From the NCBI GenBank assembly GCA_011525625.1, contig WYAX01000012.1, positions 186,001 to 250,000 on the forward strand: DNA of 64,000 nt. Reading direction: 5' to 3'. The translations under genes were made by a program, and so were the position numbers. Within the stretch, counting starts at the first letter, position 1, and each line of letters starts with the position of its first letter. The notes beneath the pieces are model-generated. The model was given only the letters and a program-made list of their open reading frames with translations, was not told the origin of the DNA and did no database searches. Positions 47,768-55,673 of the stretch are shown one piece after another. The stretch is from Nitrospira defluvii (GTDB lineage Bacteria; Nitrospirota; Nitrospiria; Nitrospirales; Nitrospiraceae).

Positions 47768-49018
47768 ATGATGGTGCTCTACGTCTGGTTCTTGTTCCTG
47801 CTCTGGCTGAGTCCACATCTTGTGCACGCAGAGACTCAATCGGCACCCGGCGTGATGTTGACTCCCGCGCAGGTCGTTGCCGCTGGGCCCTTCACCCTGT
47901 CGCCACCCGCGCTTCGATATGACGCAAGCGGCACGTTGCATGTGGCCTGGCAGGAAAAGCCTGATCAACAGGGCAGCGTGAAGGTTCGGCAGATCGCGGG
48001 AGCATCGCGTCAGCTGGGCAGTGCCGTTCAGGTCAATCCGGCCACACTCGGACCCGAGGCGCTGCATCAGGCTCCGGGGCTGACCGCCCAAGGAGACGGA
48101 ACGGTTGCGTTGAGCTGGTCCACGCCGAATCGGGCTCCCGGCGCTATGTTCGCATCGGACCTGCGCGTGGCGGCTTCCGGTGACGGCGGCCGGACGTTCA
48201 CCGTTCCGGTGCAGGTCAACGACGACGGGTTGCCGATTTCCCACACCTTCGAAGATCTGCTGCGCGGGCCTGAGCACGACCTCTACGTGATGTGGCTGGA
48301 CGGGCGCGGCAAGGATCGCAGCGGTGCCGGGGTGCAGTTCGCCTGTTCACGAGACGGAGGGGCGACCTTTGGCCCCAATATCACGGTGGACGGCATGGCC
48401 TGTCCCTGTTGCCGGCCCATGCTGGCAGCGGCGCCGGACGGCAGTCTGTGGGCGGCTTGGCGGAAAACGTACGACGGCAACGTGCGCGATATCGTGGTGG
48501 CGCAGTCCGTCGATCGCGGGAAGACCTTCGGCCCTCCGCATCTCGTGCGGGAAGACCATTGGGTCTTTTCGGCCTGTCCGCATCGCGGCCCTTCGGTAGG
48601 CTTCGATCGGCAGGGGCGGCTTTACGTCGGCTGGTACACGGAAGGGACCGACGAGCAGGCCCGCATCTACCTCGCGACCTCCGACGACCGGGCCGGGACG
48701 TTTACCGAGCCTGTCTCGTTGCATACCTCAACCAATTCCTTGCCCGACAATCTGCGTCTTGCGGTTCACCCCGACGGGATTGTCGCCGCCGTATGGGAGG
48801 AAGTGACCGGCGTACGGAAACGCGTGGTGCTTCGCCTGTCGCTCGATCGTGGGCAGACCTTCGGGCCGGTCATTCCGTTGAGCGCCGGCGCCAAAGCCGA
48901 ACATCCGACCGTCGCGATCGACCCATCGGGTCGAGTCGCCCTGGCCTGGACCGAACATGCGTTCCCCACGAACAAGATCGTGGTGCAAGAGGGACGTGTG
49001 GATCTCCCCAAGCCGTGA
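47768..49018 (+). CDS. Secreted sialidase-like beta-propeller, paralogue 2
   Basis: 416 aa; ATG at 47768 with GAGGAG upstream. Signal peptide (VWFLFLLWLSPHLVHAE). Repeats AASGDGGRTF, SRDGGATF, SVDRGKTF and SLDRGQTF mark propeller blades. It shares with the protein at 36773 the motifs ACPCCRPM, GNVRD, WVFSACPHRG and WYTEGTDE. The conserved Cys/His set suggests a bound metal or substrate; true sialidase activity is not supported by residues I can see. The 29-bp motif lies upstream, and a hairpin follows the stop. Confidence 0.8.
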   Translation: MMVLYVWFLFLLWLSPHLVHAETQSAPGVMLTPAQVVAAGPFTLSPPALRYDASGTLHVAWQEKPDQQGSVKVRQIAGASRQLGSAVQVNPATLGPEALHQAPGLTAQGDGTVALSWSTPNRAPGAMFASDLRVAASGDGGRTFTVPVQVNDDGLPISHTFEDLLRGPEHDLYVMWLDGRGKDRSGAGVQFACSRDGGATFGPNITVDGMACPCCRPMLAAAPDGSLWAAWRKTYDGNVRDIVVAQSVDRGKTFGPPHLVREDHWVFSACPHRGPSVGFDRQGRLYVGWYTEGTDEQARIYLATSDDRAGTFTEPVSLHTSTNSLPDNLRLAVHPDGIVAAVWEEVTGVRKRVVLRLSLDRGQTFGPVIPLSAGAKAEHPTVAIDPSGRVALAWTEHAFPTNKIVVQEGRVDLPKP

Positions 49019-49044
49019 CCTTCCACATCTCCGGTTCAATCCTC

Positions 49045-49070
49045 CGGTGAGCCGGATTTCCGGCTCACCG
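49045..49070 (+). terminator. Strong hairpin after the second propeller gene
   Basis: CGGTGAGCCGG, loop ATTT, CCGGCTCACCG: a perfect 11-bp stem 26 bp past the stop. No T-tract. Confidence 0.6.
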
Positions 49071-49134
49071 TGACGCCCAGGAATAGCGTCTGCCTCTCCT
49101 GTCTCTTCTCCCCGGTTACGTCATTCTGTCACAT

Positions 49135-49163
49135 CTGTAGCATCGGTAAGCGTGCGTCGGTAG
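49135..49163 (+). promoter_or_regulatory. 29-bp shared promoter motif, copy B
   Basis: Begins CTGTAGCATCGG and ends CGTCGGTAG. A -10-like TAGAGT lies 20 nt downstream (49184-49189). It precedes the receptor gene at 49234. Confidence 0.7.
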
Positions 49164-49233
49164 CACCTCGACGGAAGCTCTGTTAGAGTCCGCGCCGTTT
49201 TCCTGATTCATGGACGGTTGGACGAGGTGTGTG

Positions 49234-51465
49234 ATGCGAATACGTGCTCTCTTGTTCTGCGGTGCGGCGATGGCGATGGGCCTCTGGACTGTCGGCGCTG
49301 CCGGTGCCGAGGAGACAACCGGTTCGGAACGATCGAGTCTGCAAGAAGCATATGACAAGGAAATCCGAAGCAGCGCGGAACGCGATGCGCCGCTGGTGCT
49401 CATGGATCCGGTGGTGGTGACCGCCACACGCGCGCCGAAACAACTGACGCAAGTGCCCGGTGCGGTATCGGTGATCGATCAGAAGCAGATTCTGCAAGGG
49501 CGGCCGGCTGTCGGCGTGGATGAAACATTACGTATCGTGCCGGGCGTGCAGACAGAACGGCGGTTCGGGCCGGACGACGTGCGCATTTCGATTCGCGGAA
49601 GCGGTGTCCGCTCCACGTTCGGAGTCCGGAGCGTGCGCATCCTGATCGACGGTATCCCGCTCACGGAAGTCGATGGGCAGACCCGGCTGGAGCCGATCGA
49701 TCTGGACGCCGTCGCCCGTGTGGAAGTGCTACGCGGACCGAATTCGACCTTGTACGGTAACGCCTCGGCGGGCGTCATCAACTACGTGTTAGAGGAAGGG
49801 AACAAAGACCATCGCTATGTAGAACCGCGTTTTGTGTTCGGCTCCTATGACTTCTCGAAGTACCGGCTGAAGGCCGCCGGGGCGAACGACAAGTTCAGCT
49901 GGATGGCCAACTATTCCTTCCTGGATTACGGCGGCTACCGCGATCAATCGGTGACGAGGAATCAGCGATTTCTGGGGAAGTTCAAATATGCTTTCAATGA
50001 GCATTCGGATCTGTCGCTCGTCGTCACCTACGGCCAGATGGACGGCGACATTCCGGGCAGCCTCTTTCGTTCGGAATTCGAGAACAGCCCGCGACTGCAG
50101 CAGCAGACGCTGCATGCCGTGCCGCCGGCGACGTTCCCGGCGAATACGCCCTATGCGGCGTTCAAGCCGTTCCGCAAAGACGAACGGTTCCGCCCGGCGC
50201 TCACCTATCGCAATCAAATCAGCGAGCATCAGGAAATCACGGTCACGGGGTTTTTCGCCACGCGCGACCTGCACCACCCGCTGTGCTGCTTCAACAGCAG
50301 TTTCATCACCTTGAATCGCATTGAAAACGCGGCCTTTGCGAAATACACCAATACCGTGCCGATCCTGGGCCATGAGAACCGCTTGATCGTCGGCTACGAC
50401 TGGCAGGATCAAAACTCGGTGAACAAGAATTTTGCGAACGTCCTGGGCTCGCCGGGCGCGCTGCAGTCCTTTACGCAGGAGCGGATCAATCAGGACGGTG
50501 TCTATCTCCAGAACGAATTCACCCTCACCGACCAGATCGAACTCGTGGGAGGGGTGCGATACAGTCAAGTTCGATTCAAGGTTTCAGATCGGCTGCGAAG
50601 CGGCGGCATCGACGCATCCGGTCGCCGAAACTTTGCGCAAACGACCGGGCTGGGAGGCATCCGGTACAGTCCCGTCTCTTGGGCCAATTTCTATCTCACC
50701 GTCGGACAGTCGTTCGAAACGCCGACCGGATCGGAATTCCGCAATCCTCTGACGGCGAGCGGCGCGGGTTTGAACCCGGGTATTCAGCCGCAAAAATCCA
50801 CCAATTACGAAATCGGCGTCAAAGGTGCCGTGGGCGAATCGTTCTACTACGACGTGGCCTTGTATCGTCAGCACTTCACCGACGAGCTCTTGCGGTACAG
50901 CACCGGCTTCACCGGCCCGTGCAATATTTTTGCGCCCTGTTTTCGCAATGCGGGCAAGAGCGACCACGACGGATTGGAAGTCGGCCTGGCCTATAAGCCG
51001 GTTCGCCCGCTGACGATCCAGCTCGCCTATACGTATGCGGACTACCGATTTCGCGACTACCTCGTCAACGGCGTCCAGCTGGGGGGAAAAACTCTGCCTG
51101 GCGTGCCCACGCATCGCCTCGTCATCGACTGGACGTACGAGCAACTGCAGGGAGTGCTGGCCGGCGCCTTTGCCGGGGTGGAATGGCAATACCAGACCGC
51201 CTATTTCCTGAGCGATACGAATCTTGAGTCTTCCTCCCCTCTCAACGGGCAGAAAAATCCCAGTTACACGGTGACGAACCTGAAGGGGGGCTACAAGACG
51301 ATGGTGAACAAACATTGGGGGATCGAGGCCTTTGCCCGGCTGGAAAACGTGTTCGACGAGAATTATGCGTTCGCCACGTTGAACCCGGCCAATGCCCCGG
51401 CGTTCGGGCCGTTCATCGGCCGGAATGTCTTCGGCGGTCTGTCGGTCAGGTATGTATTCGAGTAG
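49234..51465 (+). CDS. TonB-dependent receptor (BtuB-like plug)
   Basis: 743 aa; ATG at 49234 with GAGG upstream. Signal peptide to about residue 25 (GAAGAEE). A classic TonB box, DPVVVTATRAPK, is followed by the plug (GVDETLRIVPGVQTERRFGP, VRISIRGSGVRSTFGVRS, VEVLRGPNSTLYGNASAGVI). The barrel ends LSVRYVFE. One of four genes carrying the 29-bp motif, so probably under shared control. The substrate is unknown; such receptors take vitamin B12, siderophores or metal chelates. Confidence 0.94.
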   Translation: MRIRALLFCGAAMAMGLWTVGAAGAEETTGSERSSLQEAYDKEIRSSAERDAPLVLMDPVVVTATRAPKQLTQVPGAVSVIDQKQILQGRPAVGVDETLRIVPGVQTERRFGPDDVRISIRGSGVRSTFGVRSVRILIDGIPLTEVDGQTRLEPIDLDAVARVEVLRGPNSTLYGNASAGVINYVLEEGNKDHRYVEPRFVFGSYDFSKYRLKAAGANDKFSWMANYSFLDYGGYRDQSVTRNQRFLGKFKYAFNEHSDLSLVVTYGQMDGDIPGSLFRSEFENSPRLQQQTLHAVPPATFPANTPYAAFKPFRKDERFRPALTYRNQISEHQEITVTGFFATRDLHHPLCCFNSSFITLNRIENAAFAKYTNTVPILGHENRLIVGYDWQDQNSVNKNFANVLGSPGALQSFTQERINQDGVYLQNEFTLTDQIELVGGVRYSQVRFKVSDRLRSGGIDASGRRNFAQTTGLGGIRYSPVSWANFYLTVGQSFETPTGSEFRNPLTASGAGLNPGIQPQKSTNYEIGVKGAVGESFYYDVALYRQHFTDELLRYSTGFTGPCNIFAPCFRNAGKSDHDGLEVGLAYKPVRPLTIQLAYTYADYRFRDYLVNGVQLGGKTLPGVPTHRLVIDWTYEQLQGVLAGAFAGVEWQYQTAYFLSDTNLESSSPLNGQKNPSYTVTNLKGGYKTMVNKHWGIEAFARLENVFDENYAFATLNPANAPAFGPFIGRNVFGGLSVRYVFE

Positions 51466-51514
51466 AAGCGCGAGCCCCGCCCCATGCGATCACCTCCGGT
51501 ATACCGGCGAAGGT

Positions 51515-51841
51515 GTGGGGATAGAACGGCGTCAGGTCGGCGTCGGGCTGCTGATCGCCCTCTATCTGTTCGGTCTTGTCTCCTGGTCCACCTGCCATGG
51601 ATCGTTTCTGCCGTCGGCGCACGGAGCCCATCACCACTCCGGCAGCACAGGCCATTCTTCTCTCTGTCAGACGGCCTGTCACGGGCAGGAGAGGACGGGA
51701 CCGGTCTCTGCTCTCCCGCCTGACGCGTTCTTTGAAGTCGCCTCTCTCGTGGGCCCCTACGTCCTCAAGCCTCGCCTCACGTGCGCTCACTGCACCAGCC
51801 ATGAACGCGCTCCGCCTCCTGCTCCTGTCTGGACGATGTGA
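51515..51841 (+). CDS. Small His/Cys membrane-anchored or secreted protein (C-x3-C, RAPP)
   Basis: 108 aa if the GTG at 51515 is the start; it gives a basic N terminus (GIERRQ) and a hydrophobic helix (VGVGLLIALYLFGLVSW). Then a His cluster (HGAHHHSGSTGHSS), LCQTAC (C-x3-C), a second CAHC and C-terminal ERAPPPAPVW. Fifth in sequence likeness to the 34037 family. The ribosome site is weak, so the exact start is open. The stop lies 80 bp before the next receptor start. Confidence 0.6.
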   Translation: MGIERRQVGVGLLIALYLFGLVSWSTCHGSFLPSAHGAHHHSGSTGHSSLCQTACHGQERTGPVSALPPDAFFEVASLVGPYVLKPRLTCAHCTSHERAPPPAPVWTM

Positions 51842-51921
51842 TCGACAGGACTGAATCACGCGGTAGAAGGGGTGGTGCCCGGACGGGCTTCCGCCCGGAT
51901 CCGTGGGAAGGAGGCATTAGT

Positions 51922-54234
51922 ATGTCTGGGGTCCGACGTAGGGTGGTTGCGATGGTGGGGCTGATAGCCCTGTTGGCTTGCAACGGCGGCACGTTCGCCG
52001 CCGACGCGTCCGAGTCCGTTACAGACGACGAAGGGCTGGTCCGGCGTGAGGAAGCGCTGAGAGAGCAGTTGAAGGGACTCTTGGAAGAACTCGATGAGGT
52101 GCGAGAGCGGCGGCGCGCTGCGGGCCATGAGGAATCGGGTCCCCCTGTCGTCAAGGATCACGCGACAGTATCCAAACCGGATGCCGCTCCCGAGGTCGTA
52201 CTTCATGATGTTGCGGTGATCAGCGATCGGGTCTCGCGAAGGCCGGCGGGCATCGCCGAGTCGTCCACGACGCGGAGCGAACACGAATTGCAGCCGACCC
52301 GTCACCTACGGGAGTCGCTGGAGTCACTGCCGGGTATTGTGACGAGACAAGGGTTTGGGGGGCGTGAAGTCAACATCTCGATCCGAGGCTCGGGGGCGAA
52401 GAACGGCGGCGCGTTGCGCAACGTGAAGCTCTATGAGGATGGGATGTCGTTCACGGATCCGACGGGCTTTTCCCGGACCGAAATTCATGATCCCTGGTTC
52501 CTGGAGTCGGTGGAGGTTCGCCGGGGGCCGTCTTCGTCGCTCTACGACAATTACGCCCTGGGAGGAATGGTGCATTTCAGAACCAGGCGTGGGCGGGACA
52601 TCAACGGAGTGGAAACGTCCTTGTCCGGCGGGTCCTACGGCTTCCATAAGGAAGCGGTTGCCGTAGGCAAAGAGTACGGCAATTTGGATATCGCCCTGTT
52701 TTCGAGTTACCAGCGGGAGGACGGCTGGCGCGAGCACAGCGAGTACTGGATTTCCACGGTCAATCTCAATGTCCGGTATCGCATCGATGATCGGCAATCC
52801 CTGTACGTGAAGGCGGTGAATCTGGATCAAGACGAGAAGTACGCGGCCAGGCTGACCCCGAGCCAATTTCAGACGAACCCTCGCCAGATGGGAGGGACTC
52901 CCACCACGAACCCGGTCAGCTTGAATTCCAAATTGCGTGATCGGCTGACGCTCATCGGGGCCGTCTACGAGCGGCAGATCGATGCCAACACCACGTTGAC
53001 CACAGAGGCCGACTATCAAGTCAGAGATATCAATCAACCGGTTGGAACCTCGATCACGCCCAGCTTCAAACACTATACGGACCTGCGCCACACCGGCCGA
53101 TTGTTCGATCTGCCGCTGCGCAGCTATGTGGGCTTTTTTGCCAATTACAGCGAACAAGAAGGCGTCAACAACGTAAATCTCAACGACGGCCGGGCGTCGT
53201 TCGGCCCCGTGACGCAGCAGAATCGGTTTTCCGTGCGCAATCTCGGCGGACGGTTCCGCGAGGAACTGGAGTTCACTCCCAAGTGGATCTTGGCCGTCGG
53301 ATTGGGGTACGAACGGTCGGACATTTCAGGGTTCGTCAATAACTTCAATGCCACCACGACGACGAGCACTCTGAACAGCACGGTCAACGTCAATCGGTCC
53401 TACGACAACTGGGCGCCCGACGTCTCCCTGACCTATCGGGTAAATCGCGAGACGAACATCTGGACCCGCGGGTCCGTGGCCTACGGCATTCCGCAATTCA
53501 CCAACCTGACGACCGGTTTGGATGGAAACCCGGGGTTCAACGGCAGCGTGAAGCCGCAGAAGAATCTCAACGTGGAAATCGGCGCCAATGCGCAGCTGAC
53601 CCCTACGTTCTGGCTTGAAGCCGTCGGATTCTGGACCTTCTTCAAGGATGAAATCATTACCCAGAGCGTACCGCTGAGTCCCACGGCCGTGGGAAGCTTT
53701 GCCGTCAATGCGAAGGAATCGCAGTACCGCGGGATTGAGCTCGGATGGCGATGGATCCCGATGGAGGGCATGCGCGTGACCGGTGCCTACACCCATATGG
53801 AAAGTAAGTACGTCCGGTTTGCCGACCAGTTCGCTTCCGGCGGAATTGTCACGCGTATCGATCAATCAGGGCGTCAGGTGCCGGCAGTGGAGAAGAATGT
53901 GTTGAATATGAAGGCTGCGTACGACCACGCAGCGACCGGCCTCGGCGCCTGGTTCGAGGGAAGTTGGGTCGACAGTTTCTTCGTCAACAACAACAATACG
54001 CTGGGGACTCCGGCGTACCTGCTCTTCAACGCCAATCTGCATCATTATTACCGCACGCACAACAATCGCTACGTCAAGTTCATCAAGACCTACGTTGAGT
54101 TGGACAACATCTTCGACAAGGCCTACGTCGCCTGGGCTCAACCGGTGGCCGACAGTGTCGCGGGTGCGAACAAGCAAGCATTTTGGGGAGGAATGGGGCG
54201 GGCGTTCTACGCGGGAGTGACGCTGGGGTTCTAG
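51922..54234 (+). CDS. TonB-dependent receptor with N-terminal coiled coil, paralogue
   Basis: 770 aa; ATG at 51922 with GGGAAGGAGG upstream. Signal-like N terminus (AMVGLIALLACNGGTFAADA). A coiled coil (REEALREQLKGLLEELDEV) is followed by the plug (PTRHLRESLESLPGIVTRQG, IHDPWFLESVEVRRGPSSSL, YDNYALGGMVHFRTRRG). The barrel ends GVTLGF. Close relative of the receptor at 39061 along its whole length, so a duplication within the island. Followed by exbB and exbD. Confidence 0.93.
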   Translation: MSGVRRRVVAMVGLIALLACNGGTFAADASESVTDDEGLVRREEALREQLKGLLEELDEVRERRRAAGHEESGPPVVKDHATVSKPDAAPEVVLHDVAVISDRVSRRPAGIAESSTTRSEHELQPTRHLRESLESLPGIVTRQGFGGREVNISIRGSGAKNGGALRNVKLYEDGMSFTDPTGFSRTEIHDPWFLESVEVRRGPSSSLYDNYALGGMVHFRTRRGRDINGVETSLSGGSYGFHKEAVAVGKEYGNLDIALFSSYQREDGWREHSEYWISTVNLNVRYRIDDRQSLYVKAVNLDQDEKYAARLTPSQFQTNPRQMGGTPTTNPVSLNSKLRDRLTLIGAVYERQIDANTTLTTEADYQVRDINQPVGTSITPSFKHYTDLRHTGRLFDLPLRSYVGFFANYSEQEGVNNVNLNDGRASFGPVTQQNRFSVRNLGGRFREELEFTPKWILAVGLGYERSDISGFVNNFNATTTTSTLNSTVNVNRSYDNWAPDVSLTYRVNRETNIWTRGSVAYGIPQFTNLTTGLDGNPGFNGSVKPQKNLNVEIGANAQLTPTFWLEAVGFWTFFKDEIITQSVPLSPTAVGSFAVNAKESQYRGIELGWRWIPMEGMRVTGAYTHMESKYVRFADQFASGGIVTRIDQSGRQVPAVEKNVLNMKAAYDHAATGLGAWFEGSWVDSFFVNNNNTLGTPAYLLFNANLHHYYRTHNNRYVKFIKTYVELDNIFDKAYVAWAQPVADSVAGANKQAFWGGMGRAFYAGVTLGF

Positions 54235-54283
54235 CCGCGAGAGACGTGAAACATGAGACGTTAAACGTCATGGAGAATGAATC

Positions 54284-54709
54284 ATGGACGGCATGAAGGA
54301 ACTGGTGGAGTACGGTGTGATCGGCCTCTTGATCGGGCTGAGCCTGTGGGCGGTGGCCGTGGCGATCGAGCGGTGGCTGTATTACCGGCGGATCGATGTG
54401 CATGCGTACCCGTCGATCGAGGAATGTGAGATCGCTCTGACGAAACGGCTGGTCGTGATCGGCACCGTGGCGGCCAATGCGCCGTACATCGGCCTGCTCG
54501 GTACCGTGTTGGGCATCATGCTGACGTTCCATGCCATGGGCAGCTCCGGCGCCATGGCGGTCACGACGATCATGATCGGCCTGAGTCTCGCCTTGAAAGC
54601 GACCGCGGCGGGGCTCGTGGTCGCGATTCCCTGCGTCGTCATGAATAACATGCTTCGGCGGCGTGTCAGCGAATTGCTCGCGCAGTATAAGGCGCGTCAT
54701 GGAGCGTGA
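54284..54709 (+). CDS. exbB: ExbB-type energiser, short form
   Basis: 141 aa with three hydrophobic segments: GVIGLLIGLSLWAVAVAIER, ANAPYIGLLGTVLGIMLTFH and GLSLALKATAAGLVVAIPCV. With ExbD it uses the proton gradient to drive TonB in the inner membrane. E. coli ExbB has 244 aa; the cytoplasmic part between helices 1 and 2 is short here, like the small ExbB known from Helicobacter. The last 11 bp overlap exbD. Confidence 0.92.
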   Translation: MDGMKELVEYGVIGLLIGLSLWAVAVAIERWLYYRRIDVHAYPSIEECEIALTKRLVVIGTVAANAPYIGLLGTVLGIMLTFHAMGSSGAMAVTTIMIGLSLALKATAAGLVVAIPCVVMNNMLRRRVSELLAQYKARHGA

Positions 54710-55073
54710 GGTCGATCAGATCAATGTGATTCCGCTGGTGGACATCATGCTGGTGCTGCTCGTCATTGTGCTGACCACGGCGACCTTCATCACCACGGGA
54801 CAGATTCCCGTCAATCTGGCGAAGGCCTCGACGTCGGCCGATCGGCAGGACCGGCCGATCGTCGTGACGGTCACGGCTGAGGGGACGGTCTTTGTGGACG
54901 ATCGCGTGATCGACGACGACCAATTGGACACCGTTCTGGCATCGCATCCCCGTCACTCACCGGTGTTGGTCCGTGCCGACAAGGTGACGCGGCTGGAGCG
55001 ATTCGTCGTCATCGTGGATCGCATCCGCGGACTGGGCTTCCAACAGGTCAGTTTGGAAGTGTTGCGCGGATGA
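54699..55073 (+). CDS. exbD: ExbD-type biopolymer transport protein
   Basis: 124 aa, ATG at 54699 inside the end of exbB, so translation is coupled. One N-terminal membrane helix with the essential Asp (NVIPLVDIMLVLLVIVLTTA), then a periplasmic domain (DRPIVVTVTAEGTVFVDDRV and RADKVTRLERFVVIVDRIR). Partner of ExbB and TonB. Together with tonB at 35066 the island is energetically self-sufficient. Confidence 0.95.
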   Translation: MEREVDQINVIPLVDIMLVLLVIVLTTATFITTGQIPVNLAKASTSADRQDRPIVVTVTAEGTVFVDDRVIDDDQLDTVLASHPRHSPVLVRADKVTRLERFVVIVDRIRGLGFQQVSLEVLRG

Positions 55074-55174
55074 GGCGGCGTGCGGCCAGAACGATTCGTG
55101 CCCTGAGTGTGCACATCACCGCCATCGTCCTATGTACCCTCCACGGGAGAGAAACAGTCAGGCGGAGTACGTTT

Positions 55175-55203
55175 CTGTTGCATCCATGAGTAGCCGTCGG
55201 TAG
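55175..55203 (+). promoter_or_regulatory. 29-bp shared promoter motif, copy C
   Basis: Begins CTGTTGCATCC and ends CCGTCGGTAG. A -10-like TATAGA lies 20 nt downstream (55224-55229), the best -10 of the four. The predicted start point is only about 8 nt before the ATG at 55244. Confidence 0.7.
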
Positions 55204-55243
55204 TTGCGCACAGGCTCACCTGATATAGACTCGCTAGCGGATC

Positions 55244-55582
55244 ATGGAGAGAACGAGACACACATTGATGGCGTTCCTGTTGCTTGCGCCGCTCTATTGG
55301 TGGACGGTCTGTGTGGTGCCTCCGCTCGGAGTCGTCGAGTTTGCCGCCCATATCGTTGAGGCGGGCGAACACTGCAATAGTTTCTGCACGCACCCCTCCG
55401 ATCCCGTTCCTCACCTTCACCTCTTGGGGCCTCCCGTTGTGTCGGGCGCGAGTGACCCGCCCCGTCGCCCCCTCATCAATGGCCATATCCCTCCTCAGGC
55501 AGCGCGTGGTCAGCCGCTGTCGCTGCTGGATTCGCTCAGCCGAAGTTTTCGTGCGCCTCCATCCCGATCAGCCGTCGCCTAG
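55244..55582 (+). CDS. Small His/Cys membrane-anchored or secreted protein (C-x3-C, RAPP)
   Basis: 112 aa. Hydrophobic N terminus (TLMAFLLLAPLYWWTVCVV), then AHIVEAGEHCNSFCTHPS (His residues and C-x3-C), PHLHLL and a C-terminal SFRAPPSRSAVA. Family of 34037. The 29-bp motif with TATAGA lies directly upstream, leaving a leader of only a few bases, so the mRNA is almost leaderless. It lies 92 bp before a siderophore-type receptor gene. Confidence 0.7.
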   Translation: MERTRHTLMAFLLLAPLYWWTVCVVPPLGVVEFAAHIVEAGEHCNSFCTHPSDPVPHLHLLGPPVVSGASDPPRRPLINGHIPPQAARGQPLSLLDSLSRSFRAPPSRSAVA

Positions 55583-55673
55583 CTGAACGTGTAGACATTC
55601 CCGCGTCGGAATCCCGCATCACGCCGGGCTCCGTCCGGTTTCACCACGTCATCTCATCCAAGGAGTGTTCACG

